Source: Mugil cephalus (lineage: Eukaryota > Chordata > Actinopteri > Mugiliformes > Mugilidae). From it: a stretch of 64,000 nt of DNA. Each line of letters opens with the position of its first letter. The stretch's first letter is position 1. The DNA is taken from NCBI RefSeq assembly GCF_022458985.1, contig NC_061781.1, positions 18,321,001 through 18,385,000 of the forward strand. The letters run 5' to 3'. Below are positions 41,123-53,160 of this stretch, one piece after another. Made by a program: the position numbers and the translations under genes. Below the pieces are notes generated by a model, which was not told the DNA's origin, did not search any database, and saw only the letters and a program-made list of their open reading frames with translations.

Positions 41123-44100
41123 TTAGTTCTTCTTCGGGTTCCACTGAGGCCGCCTGAGCAGAGGGTTTTGAGTTGTGCCGTCTCTGGGTTCAGCTGCCCA
41201 GGCTGGAGGTGGAGACAAAGGCTGCCGTGGCGTCTCCTCCTGCTCCTCCTCCTCCTCTCCTGCCCCATGGTGGTCACTCCTCAAGTTGTCCCTGGAGCCG
41301 TTGTTATTATGAACTGAGGGATGACGGGAAGCGGGCACATGAGAATCGCTGTGGTACGAGTTTGTCCTGGACATGCCGCGCCTCGACCTGCCGCTCCCGC
41401 TCCTGCTGCTCCCGCTCCTGCTTTCATTCAGGATGTCAACCGAAGGAACTTCCCTCAGGGTGTCCAGTCTGCGCAGCGGCATCATGGCCTTGGAGGAGGA
41501 GCGGGTCGGCTGGCCGTACCGCATGCGTCGAGCCGGGTAGGCGACCTCTGACATGGTTTCCGGATCATCTGGGGACAAGTGGAGAAGAAAAACAGAAACA
41601 TGACGACAGGGTGTCCGCAGGGCATTGTGAGTCCAAACACAGTGAACAAGTGTGTGAATTTATTCATTTATTGAAAAACAAAGATGAACTGGTAACATAA
41701 AAGCTGGACTACTATGAGTGCATTTCTAAATTGACTCTGAGAGCGGCAGTTTATACACATGATTCATTCTCCCAGCCTATTTGAATTCCATTGTATGATA
41801 GTGGTTTATAGTCTTTGTTGTAAAACTGAAAGTGTTAAGTTAAAGGTGTCACGGGTGTAAATGGTTACTATTTGTGAGGTGTTAAAAAAGGTCTTGAAAT
41901 GAACTTCACGATTCCTGCATACACCCTGGATGAAGAAGCGATTAAATACATTATATTTCACACAAGTAGACAGAAACGTGAGGCCTGTGAATGTGAGATA
42001 TAAACGCATTTAAAAGGGAAACAGAAAGGGAAAGTATATTCGCAAACTCACTCGTGTAGCTGTGCCTTGGAGGACGAAATGTTGACTCCAGACTCTGTCC
42101 AGCAGGAAGGGAGAAGTACTTCTGTGATTTGGACGGCATCTGGGAACAGAAGTCGCGACAAAATGTTGCGTTCCAACTAAGAAGCTGAGACAGTAAAAAG
42201 ACTGAATTTGACACCTGTAAGTTCCCGCTTACCGACTGGAAGCTGCCAGATCGAAGGCTGCGACGGACGCTGGCGTGGCGTCTGATCAGGATCTCCCTAG
42301 TTTGGCTGTCGTTGGGCAGGGCGTGCTTAGTTGTGTATGCGACAGTCTAAATAATAATAATAAAAAGAAAAATGAATGAGACTTCCAGATCAAAAATTCC
42401 ACCATTCAGGCCACTGTGTAAACCCATAACACATCCCCATTACATCAACCTTGTGTCTGCAACCTCCTCTGGAGACGACAATGGTTAATGAATAGATAAA
42501 CTGACAGCAGAGATGCTTTAAGTGCATTCCTCAAAGCTCAGATTACTCAACCACAACCGGCCACACCTGTTTGAACCACAATAGTAAATGTCTGGACTTT
42601 GCGAGCTACCATCCAAGCCTGCCCTCCCACGTACCTCCGCTGTCTCTACCCCGCAGTCCGACCTAAAACAAACATCACCGCCTCTCGGATCCTCTAAAGG
42701 TCGCCATTGTTCTTTAGAGAGGAGGCTCCTGAAAGTGAATTTGCCTCGTCCGCTTCACAAGAGATCAATGCTGCATTAACACAATTGGCAACTAATAAAA
42801 TACATCTGAAGAAGGAAAAAAAAAAAAACTGAAGGCACACTGTTGTTAATTATGATAACTCTGAAGTGGTATGAATTTAAAAAGGTCACACTCCACCAGC
42901 TTTGCTCGTTACAAACACCGGAGATTTCAACAGAAGCTTAATGTGAAAACAATCAACAACGCAGACGGTAGGTGACGCAGGCTTTGTTTGAGCTGTAAAT
43001 ATGTGGAGAAAGACTTGAAAAGAGGGGTTATTAAGATAATCAGATAAACCGAGCACAGAGGCACATGCTCCCTATTTGTCTACACATCAAAGAGGGCCGT
43101 CCTCAACCCTGATGTCATGTCGCTGGTGGAAAAGTACTGCCGGCCACAGTCTATGCAAAAGAGTTTCGGAGTTTGCGGGTGTGGTGTTCGAGTCTCGACT
43201 CTCGCTTTCGTGTTAAACCTGGGTGAAATTATCACTTTTCTGATTACGGAGTTCGTGAAAGGAAGCAGCTGCACAAGGTTTCACTTAGAAGTTGGATCAA
43301 TGTATGTGTATGTATGTATGTGTATGTGTTGGCTTGGCCTGCTGACGTTGAACCATCCCAGCACAACAACAAAACGCTGCACATCGCTACACGTACTGTC
43401 AGTTGCTGAACTACAACATTTCAAATGCAAATGCATGAAAACTGGTTTCAGCTTTCTCACTCATGTAGAGTATGTTAGTAAACTAGAAAGATAGTGGGGG
43501 AACCATCACACCCTGATCACTCCCTGTTCAGTACACTCCCGTCAGGACTAGAACCACCCGACACATGAACTGTTTTTGTTTTTTTCCCCCAGGCCATCTC
43601 TCTCCTGAACAAACCCTCCCAGATCCCTACTCCGCATCATTCCCAAAGACACTTAAAACAGTAACACACATCCCATTTCTGCATGCAACATCCACAGCAA
43701 CAGCCACCTATTTCCTGCATTTGCTACGTTCATTATTCACTGTATGTCTCCAGTTTTTAAACTTCTCTAAAAATTGTATATAGTGTGTTTTTTCTCTCAC
43801 TTATTTAACTTTTATTTAATGTTGTGTGGCGCCGTTTGCACCAGGTAAAATTCCTGTGCACATTTGGCCAATAAAGAGATTCTGATATGATCTGGTTTGA
43901 TGTTACAGGAGAGCGGAGGTAGTTTTGACGTACGGTTTGTGTTTGTTGTGGTAACTACAGCATGAGAGATGGAAGCAGTACTCAGATCTTTAACTTAAGC
44001 AACAGTATCAATGGATAAAAAATAAAAATAGTGTATTACACTTACGCAATCAGCCATAACATTATGACCTAATATTGTGTAGGTCTCCCTTGTGCCTCTA

Positions 44101-47100
44101 AAACAGTTTCGACTGAATTGTCAGAAGATGGTTGAGGTTATTTACTGCACCCGTCATTGGTTTTAATGTTATGGCTGATCGGTGTATGTGCGAATGTTAT
44201 ATTATATTGGCAGACTTTTAAAGGTGTACCTGTGTGCGGTGTATCTAGTTTTAGTTATTTGGTGGCTTCCATTGTCTAGACCTGGCCCTGCCATTCGATC
44301 CATCTGAAATCACTTTTTTTAACATTTCCACTATTTTTGCTTTTTTGGTCAAATACTGGATCATATAAGGTTCAAAGAGTTTAATCAAACAGTAACTGAA
44401 ATGAGATCATCTGAACATGTGGCTGTCAGTTAGATGGGGCTCTTTCTATATGAGTAGATCAGAAGCTAAAACGGCAAATTTAATCCTATTTTATCTGCAA
44501 AATCTGAAATCTAGTGAAGCGGAAGTAAAAAGTAGCATCAAATGTAAATACTACATATACTACATAAAAATGCCTCAAAAAATTACAGTATTTGAACTTG
44601 CATGCATCACCGTGAATAGTTTGAATTCTGCAAAGTTCTGCTTATTCTCACCCGTTGCCTGATCTTGTACATGTTCTTGGACAGGAGGTCGTGCATGTTC
44701 TTCAAGTCGGCAGCCAAGAACTTCTTCTTCTCTTTACCGGAGCTTTTCTTTTCCTCACTAAAAAAAAACAAATAGAAAGAAATTGTTGCTTTAGTTACTC
44801 TGAAAAGACAATAAGGGTGTGGTGTAATAGCCAGCAACACAGAGAGAGGTTTCGGGGTTTCGTACTGGAGAGACACGATGGAAGGAGCGGCACTGATGTC
44901 CCCAGACACCGTGTCCAGGATCTCCATGGCGTTCTGCAGCTCCAGCTTCTTATAGAGCGCCACGATACTGGACTCGGCCCTGCTGTCTCTGATCAGGATC
45001 CTACGCAGAACTAGATTGTTGAACTTCATGAACCTAAGATTGAGATAAAGAAGATGGCATTGATTATAGCAAACTCTGATATTGTATAATATAGAGACAA
45101 TGATCAAAAAGTGCACAAGTACGCAGCCAGTATTATTTAAAATGTTTCATTTTCATTAACAAATCCACTTAAAAGACTTTTAAAAAACTACAATGTGTTA
45201 GTCAATCTGTCAAAACTAAAAAGCTTTCATATTAACGTTTACCCGTGTAAATCTATTAAAATGTGTGAGAAATAGATTTTTACTTGAAGTATGAATTATT
45301 TTCACAACTCGTTTGGTGTAACTGAGGTACTAGGGACTGAAACATACATTTTTCCAGCTTCTAAGAAGTTTCTTATCTAGATCATGTCTTTCTCACCTGA
45401 ATACGATACTGTCAGTGATTTTTAGCGGTGACTGTTTATATCTCTGATCTAAAGGCACTTTGTTCCCTGGTGATGATCTGATGAGTCTGTAATGCAGTTG
45501 GTATGTGCACTTCCTCCTTGTTGTTTTTTGCATTCAATTTGCCCACGTCATATTTGCATTCTTCACAAATGATGTGTGTGACACTGAGGCCAAGTTACTA
45601 ACACAACAGGACAACTACAGCTTGGCTGTCCTAACACCTTTTCAAGATGCCAACATAAATACCTCCAAAAAAACTTTAAAGCTTGAACGTGTCTCATGCT
45701 AAAAGTCACCGTTTCATTCATTTCATTTTTAGAGCCATGTGTGTCATTCAGAAACTGTTTAGTCATCTTTTCACTGCGTGTTGTGACTGGATCATTTGAA
45801 GTGAAACCCTAAAGTTAGAGACCTGAGGAACCCGTTACACAGGACAGGTATGAGGAGCGGTAACAAAACCAATGGGAAGTGAAGGAAGAAGAGGAATGGG
45901 AAGAAGGAAGAAATGCAGGCGGTGCAGAAGTGAATGCAGTAACAGATAAAATATAAAAAGTGAATTTTTCTCATCGTTACGTTATGTGCTCACACTGTAG
46001 CTTCTCCATGCTTATCACGGGAGCCTCATTAGAGCAGCAGCACGACTCAAGTAATCACATCTATTCACAGGTCCAGATTAATGAAACTATTAAATTGTGA
46101 GTTTTCCAGATTTAAGGTTAGGAAATATTAACATTTTAGCCAAATATTAAAATTCCAAAATTAAAATTAACAGCACTGCAAGGTCCTTTTATTATAGCAA
46201 TTAACGCTCAATTGGGAATGTCAATAAAATTTAAATCAGAATTGCAAATCTGCAAGACACGAGAACACTGAATAAAGATATTTAAAATCTGGACTGTACA
46301 TGAAAAACAAATACTTAAATATGGACTGTAACCAGGCTAAAACTTTTGAATTAAAGGTGTTTAAACAGTTCAAAGCACATGGTTTGTGACATGGAAACTG
46401 CCGCATGTGGAAGAGACCACGAGGAAGTAAAATATCTCGCAGCTACAGGAAGAAAATCATCAGCATTACTTGCTGAACATGACACCAAAGTCTGATCAGC
46501 CGTCGGCATTCCCACACAGTGTGAACAATAGCACAGTCAAACAAAACCTCAAACAGGGAAACACAGACCAGGTAAACTAAAACCTCCGTTTTAAATTCTG
46601 TTCCACTGCAGGGTTTCAGCATGAACCCGTTAGACAGTGAGACATTTGACACCAACCACGAGGGTTGATTATGGTGGTTAACGTGTTGCAGAGCAGATCG
46701 GAAAATAATCTTACTTGTCCTTCCAGTAGAAGTGGCTCCACTGTCCACAGAGATCCTCTATGCCTGCAATGGTGTGTTCCATGAGCTGGGAGCAAAGTGG
46801 AAAGCTGTTAGCACCATGAGCACAAACACAACGTCAACTATACATATGTGGTCCGTCACATACCCTGCAGTGGATCTCCACGTTGATGGTGTCGAGGTTG
46901 CGGTTGGTTCTGCGGACATTGATGAACTCAATCAGAGGACGGATACTGATGCCCTGTAGAGAAAATGCAATGACTGGGTGGACAAGGACCTGGCTGGTGC
47001 TCGTATGGCATCCAAAAAACATGGAGTCATTTCTCAACTCTTTTTTAAATGATGTGGTGTGTTCAGATCTTTTTATCTCTGAAAGAGCACAGGCCGCAAA

Positions 47101-50100
47101 TCGCCCAAAAACATCTTATATATTTTACTTTACTGACTTTATCTTATTTATTTACTGCATTTACTTTTAAGAAGAAAGAAATACGTACAATATATACTGA
47201 TATAAGTTAGAAAGACAGCATTCCTAACCACACAGACATCCTTACCTGTAGGAAGACTGTGAAGAGGATGATAACGATGGTGGCGGTGATGAAGAGGTGC
47301 TTGCGTTCCATGGTATCAGGCAGGGTGAAAGCCAAGGCGAATGAAATGGCACCTCGCAGGCCACCGTAGGCCAGACCAAACTGATCTTTCAAGTTGAACG
47401 GGATGGTGCGGAAAGGATTAATGATCTGAGTCAGGACAAGGACACCTGAGAGAGCGGGGCAGGAAATATGTTGTGTTGTTAGCGAGTTTCAAGCTGCACT
47501 GATTGATGTTTTTTTGTTAACAGAGAGAGAAGTCTAGTAGTGTCAGTGATGATGATGATGGTGATTTGTCTGTCAGGAGTTGGTGAAAACCAAACACAAC
47601 TAAACGGTGTGGGTACACTTGGCCATGTTGTCATTATCACTGTCAGCTCTTGCATCAAAAATAGAATCAATCCAAAGGAAGGGCTTGAAGGAAGGGTTTT
47701 GGCCTGATATATGAGCCGGCTGATATATATCGGGGCGATATCTTTATTTTTTATTTACTTATTTTTTTGCTGGTATCGGTATTGGCTGATAAGCGGGTGC
47801 GTTCACAATAAAAAAAAATTTCCTCCAAGTAGGTTTACAGACAGGCGAATCGACAGGGAATGCTGCTCTGCTGTGGACCCGTGCAGCCCATACATTACCA
47901 CTCCCCCACTAACAGGGTGCATGCACCTGAAAGATGGAAAATGCTTGTACTCATAGATGTGTCGACATTTTTCCTTTTGGTTATTTATTTATATAAAGTT
48001 ACCAAACCAACCTCTATTTACGTTATCATTCTACACGGTACAGTCATTACAACAGCCCTAACTTGTACTGTTGTTGTTGTTGTTAAGTAGGAGTTTGCTA
48101 GCTGAAGTTTTTTTTTCCCTCTTTCTGGAAAACTAATATTGCAGGTTGTCGACACCGTCCACAGTTTAGACTATTTATGTTTTTGGTTAAATTGAGACTT
48201 GTAACATTTGTTACCACTGTGTCATTTTTATCATGGCTCCAAATATCGTCTCAGAAAAACTGACATTATCAGAAATCGACCAATGCTGATGCTGTGGTAT
48301 TGGCCCCAAAAAAGCCATATCGATTGATCTCTATTTGAATCACGCTTACACAAGTAACTTTAAACTTAACTGAGACAAACAAAACCTGAGCTCTAACACG
48401 ACACAGAAACCCTGCCCTCTACTTACCCAGACCTCTCCATATAAAAGCAAATAAGAGTGTGAAGAGGATGTAGGCCCAGTTCCACTCGTGCTCTGTCGTT
48501 ATGGTGACGACCCCGAGGAAGAAGAAGATGAGGGTCTCGGAGATGGAGCCGAGCATCTTGACCACATGTCGGATGGTCGTGCAGGAGCGCTGGGAGACGT
48601 TTTCCTCCACGTAGTACTTCATGGTGAGGGCACAGGTCACAATGCTGCAGGAGCACATGAACAGGGACGGGTTTGTCGTGCGTTAAACGCTGCAGTTAAA
48701 CTCAAATGTCAGATCCTGCAGGCTTTTTTGAAATACACTCACGCCATGATGGATGAGATGGCAAAGAGCTCGGCCACCAGGTAAGCCAGGTAGCTGTACA
48801 TGAATATGAAGAGCGGCTCGATCTCTCTGACCCTGGAGGTGAACCTCGTGGTGAAGGCGGCCACAAAGCCGAACAGGAGGCCGAAGCCCATCCCGCCGAG
48901 CCCGACCACAAAGAACCTCGCCACTCCCAGGAACACGTCCACAGGCTCCACCACCGGCATCTCCGCCACAAAGTTGAACATATTGTACAACACCTGGAAA
49001 AAAAAAAGAGACACACATAAGGTTTTGTACAAAAGGACAGAAACCCAGACATCCCAATCAGAGGTCATGGGTGGTGTCAGGGGCTGTGGCCTCTAATGAC
49101 AGTTTCAGAAAGGAGCGATTTATTTAAATATTTACTCTGCACTGTTTGCAATTTGATAATCCGGTTATAAAAAAGCACCCGGAATGAGTCATGGAAAAGG
49201 AGCTTTTGGCAAAGTTGCCAGCTTTGTTCCTTTTCCTCCTGTTGTCCTGCACATACCGCTGAACAGTTTTGCCTTTTATACATCTAAAGAAACACACTTT
49301 TCTGTGACCGCTTGTCCCCTGGAGGGTCGAAACTGTCACATATTTAATTGGACACTATATTTTTTATTCTTATCACTGACAAATTCCACAACAAGATCAA
49401 TGCCATTCATGAATTAATATTGTGCTCTTAACAGCTCATTATAGAGGTGCGACACTTCACACTCATAGATTATTAATAGACACAGAAAATATATCGTATA
49501 TTAGGTATTTAAAATTTGACATAATTTAGTATGTACCATTTATAGAGTTGGGTATTACTGGTTTTGGCCTTTTTCTGGGATTTCCTGTTTGCTTTTCAGT
49601 ATTACCAGTTAACATCTTTTCAGTTTTATCCCGTTTAACAAGGAGTTCAGAAGCAAGTCCTTTAATGTCTGGTGGGAAAGATCTACTTTGCTGGAGTCAA
49701 ATTTCCCAGCTCTTGATAAGGTCATAAATGTGATAGTCATGTCAAACTAGGCCGGCCCAAGACAAGTCAAACAGGACTAAAGCCGACTGGCCGTGTGTCA
49801 TGTAACATGGTAACAGTTCTGTCAGATCAAACCGGCCCTCTCCATCAAGACAGGAGCTCAAAATAATGGGCCTCCTGAAACGGTGGTTGTTAAACCGATT
49901 GTACAGTTGCCACATTTTGCCTTTGTCTTAACAAGAATAATCTAACCTGAAACTCAGAAGTACTTGTGTTTATCAGATTATTGCACCTTGTTTGATAAAC
50001 GCACTTACACAACACTAAGGCTTCCGTGCAGGCCACTCCTGGGCATGTACCATTCTCCTGGGTAAATGTTTGTCTTCGCTTTCTGCGTCTGCTCCACTAC

Positions 50101-51941
50101 TGTGTACTAAACAAAAAGGGTCACCGCACCAGAGCGAGGCGCGGGTTCATGTAGGCGGGTGGGTGCGTTCGAGCACAATATGAGGACGACAAGGAGGGAA
50201 ATTTGAGCATGAGCTCACTCCAGTCGACACCATCATGTGTGAACGTTAACTCCTCCCATATAACCACATCCAACAGTGACCTCAGAAACTGGTTTGGCTG
50301 CATCTGAGCAAATAAACTCTGAACGGTACACAGCCCTGCAATGTGTCAACATATTTGTTCATGCGTCTACACATTCCCTCACTTTTTTTTAAAAGTTTGA
50401 TATTTTTGCCACTGCAAACGTTGCCCGGCCACACGTCATGCACTCATATGTACTCAAACTCGCGGCAGTGATTGAACAGATTGTCCAGCACCTGACGAAA
50501 TCTGAGCTAAGCCTTTTGACAGCGGAAGAATGGAAAAGCTGCAGACGAGACAATAGTGGTTCTGCTTTTTTTGTGTATCAGTAGTCTTGACACTAAACGC
50601 CACCAAACAGAGCCTTAAATGGTAGGTGGAGTCACAGTGGCCTGCAAATAAAATTAAATGATTGCAGTGAATGGAGAAAAACGCTGATCTCAGATGTGTG
50701 TCAAATAACACAATTAAACCTTATGCTCTTTGTGTGACCCATGATGATAAATAATACTTCTAAAGTCACACAACAACAGCTTGAGGTAGCACCTTGCTCT
50801 TCGCACCTAACGTTTTCACAACAAATACTCACCCATAAGTTGCCAAAGCAAGCTGATGTGTTTCTGCAACTCTCAGCTCAAACTAAAGAGCCCTCTGAGC
50901 CCCAACATGTCAGAAAAATAACACTCATCTACATAAATCCAAACGGTTAACTCACCACAGTGACGGCATCATTAAAGAGACATTCTCCAAACACCACGAT
51001 GTAGAGCTGCTCGTTCACGGACACGTCCTCAAACACGTTCAGCACGGCCACGGGGTCCACGGCCGAGATGATGGTGGCGAACAGCAGGTTCTCCTGGAGG
51101 TTGATGTCCTGCACGCCGAACGCCTCAATCTGGCATATGGCAAACAGAGACATGCCGATGCCGATGCTGTTCCACAGAGTCCCCACCACCGCAAACCACA
51201 ACACCTGCAAAAAAAAAAAAAAGAAAGAAAAGGAAATGGCACATTCAGTCAAAAGGGGAAGTTTGGCACAGTTTTGGAAATGTGACCAGGACGGATCCGT
51301 GACGAACCGTGCCGATGTTCTCAAAGAAAGGCCTGGTGGGCATGAAGTAGCCCGAGTCCAGGACAATTGGGGGCAGCATGTAGAGGAAGAAGACATTGCT
51401 GGAGAGCACAGCGGGGGGCTCCTCCTTGACAGAGTGCATGATGGCACCCACGATCAAGCCAATGCTGATGAGAAGGCACGACTCAGGCACCCAGATGGTG
51501 ATTTTATGGTACACATGGAAACCTGAAAGATGAGGGAAAGGATGATTTAGAAGGAAGATAAATGCATGCATCATTTATGAGAACACCCCACTATTATTAT
51601 TTACATATTAATCACCTAGATTTGGAGCAAAAAAAAAAAAAAAGAAAAAAAAAAAGACAACCTGAATGTCACTTACCAATTTGTGCAAATGATGCCAGCA
51701 GGATCCAAAGGGTGATCTCAAAGGGTATCTGTATTCTTGGATAATCCATTGTAAACACGGGTAAATTTGCTTTTTCATCCTCTGGATAGGCCTGCGGTCC
51801 ATTATCAGGCTTGACCGGGGGAAGAATCGTGACGCCACTCGTCGGTTTAGGAGGAACTTCTCCCCTGGAGCCATACAGAAGACTGAAGGTGGTGCAGATA
51901 ATTAGTAAAACCCCCGCTCGTTTGGTAATACTTAAAGCCAT
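41123..51941 (-). CDS. slc9a2: Sodium/hydrogen exchanger 2 (NHE2)
   Basis: Electroneutral plasma-membrane Na+/H+ exchanger, epithelial and regulated through its C-terminal tail (family knowledge). Thirteen coding exons, all GT-AG: 51941-51677, 51522-51308, 51204-50956, 48993-48743, 48644-48427, 47445-47246, 46953-46864, 46785-46715, 45033-44866, 44757-44652, 42346-42233, 42139-42052 and 41568-41123. The total is 2481 nt or 826 residues (human NHE2 812). Residues 1-25 look like a signal/first hydrophobic segment. [22 protein letters not shown] starts the exchanger core near residue 63. Key residues are present: D210-P211, E234, D239 and the YGGLRGAI motif in exon 6. The NHE2/4-type tail motif [10 protein letters not shown] lies in exon 11. 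The last exon is Ser/Arg-rich then poly-Glu and Pro-rich. I call NHE2 rather than NHE1/3 from the VEFxNV and [13 protein letters not shown] stretches and from synteny with mfsd9 and tmem182. Substitutions in the GESLLND and VLAVFE motifs are unusual (see findings). Confidence 0.93.
43540..43893 (+). mobile_element. L2-like LINE 3' end
   Basis: TTCCCCCAGGCCATCTCTCT followed downstream by AATTCCTGTGCACATTTGG and AATAAAGAGATTCTGATATG is the typical 3' untranslated end of fish L2-type LINEs, terminating in a GATTCTGAT-type tail. It is strongly 5'-truncated and sits in slc9a2 intron 10, antisense to the gene. Confidence 0.55.
44047..44189 (-). mobile_element. Miniature derivative of the same Tc1-like lineage
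   Basis: Inverted ends AATCAGCCATAACATTATGAC and TTAATGTTATGGCTGATCGG flank only about 100 bp. The left interior (CCTAATATTGTGTAGGTC) matches the transposon's 3' terminus and the right interior its 5' terminus, so the whole coding core is deleted. It lies in slc9a2 intron 10, in the same orientation as the gene. Confidence 0.65.
47700..48333. mobile_element. Non-autonomous DNA transposon in slc9a2 intron 5
   Basis: Read on the minus strand the element begins TAGAGATCAATCGATATGGC and ends with GATATATATCAGCCGGCTCA. It is rich in CGATA/GATATCG and GCCAATACC-type motifs, matching a common fish DNA-transposon family (hAT-like, by recollection). It lies between slc9a2 exons 5 and 6. No coding capacity is seen. 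Confidence 0.5.
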
Positions 51942-52285
51942 TGCACAAAAAAAAAAAAAAAAAGTCCTTGCAGCGTAATCCGTACGGAAGTCGTATCCAG
52001 GTCGTAATGTGCCAGTCAATCACTTGATCAAACTTCGCAAACGAAAACAAAACAAAAAAAAATATGAAGAGGTGGAAACAAATTAAAGAACCGCCACACA
52101 AAAAAGTTTATAGTCTTAATTTTCTCATTCAAACATCTTCTCTGAGATCAAGTTTTCCAGGTGAGCTCTTACACAAGTTGATCCGGATGCGTCTCCCTCC
52201 AACCGCACAGGAACAACACACCTGCGATTCACCTGCAGCGCGTCCATGAGTTCCGATAGTGGCTGGGCGCGGCCACGGGCCCGGG

Positions 52286-52303
52286 TGTGATTGGACGTCA
52301 GCT
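52286..52303 (-). promoter_or_regulatory. Candidate slc9a2 promoter: CRE-like/CCAAT composite
   Basis: On the minus strand TGACGTCCAATCA fuses a CRE-like TGACGT with a CCAAT box, about 350 bp upstream of the slc9a2 start codon. A GC-rich segment with several CpGs and a GGGCCCG/GGCCGCGCC stretch follows toward the gene (52240-52285). The motifs are visible; promoter function is inferred. Confidence 0.35.
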
Positions 52304-53123
52304 GGAGCAGATAAAAAAAGGTGGGACGAAGTGTTTCTGTGCCATTGAAGGGCCGCCGCGGAGTTTCGATGACACCAGTGGCGACTTGAGCCACGAGTTT
52401 CAAGTCTCAGTTTTCCTGATTCATCTGAAGGGTTTTTTTTTCTTTTCTTTCCTTTTAATTAATGGCCGCAAAGGTTCATGGATCTGGTCACCGCTGTGAG
52501 AATAATAAAAACTGGAGGGAAACGCAGAATTCAACCCACATGACAACATATAAAGTTAATTTTAATTTTCAGCGTCAAAGTCACATTTAAATAGGCAAAT
52601 AGTCATAAAAAATACATATTTTTAAAGCGCACAGACTGTAAGTGTATCTCTCTTCAGATGACCACAATCGTAGCAAAGAGCAGAAACACATGAAAGTCAC
52701 ACACTAGCATGCTCAAAACTGACTGAAGTTGGAGGATAGAGGATAATACAGCCAGCAGGAGAGACATGGTGTCCTGAAGATGTTTTGCCCCTCGGCCTCC
52801 ATCACGTCTGGAGGCTGGAGCCACATGTAGTGTCCACGTTGCAGTTCAGCACAGCTGAAAATGATGAATGAAAAATAAAAAAATAAAATAAAACCATAAG
52901 TCTTCCATTCTCCTGTCTCTAAGCAGTGGAAAATAATGTGTAACAATTGGGCCATTCAGCCTAAACTCAACCACAGACCTGCCAGCAATTATTGTACTGC
53001 ATCCTAGGTGGAATAAAATCAACTGATTCTGGGTTTGATTTTAAAACTTTTAAAAACTTCCTCCAAAAAAACCTGCGTCAGGGCCTCCTCAAAAGGTTGC
53101 AAGTATAAACTGCAGGATCCACT

Positions 53124-53160
53124 TTTTTTGTTTGTTTGTTTGTTTGTTTGTTTTGTTTTA
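53124..53160. repeat. (GTTT)n microsatellite
   Basis: Seven GTTT units ending in TTTTGTTTTA, in the slc9a2/inpp4a intergenic interval. Confidence 0.9.

Noticed and set aside
41173..41700. 175-codon plus-strand open frame
   Set aside because: Antisense shadow of the GC-rich last exon of slc9a2.
48683..49057. Several 98-124 codon frames on both strands around slc9a2 exon 4
   Set aside because: They are alternative-frame shadows of the real NHE exon, whose frame ([13 protein letters not shown]) is unambiguous.
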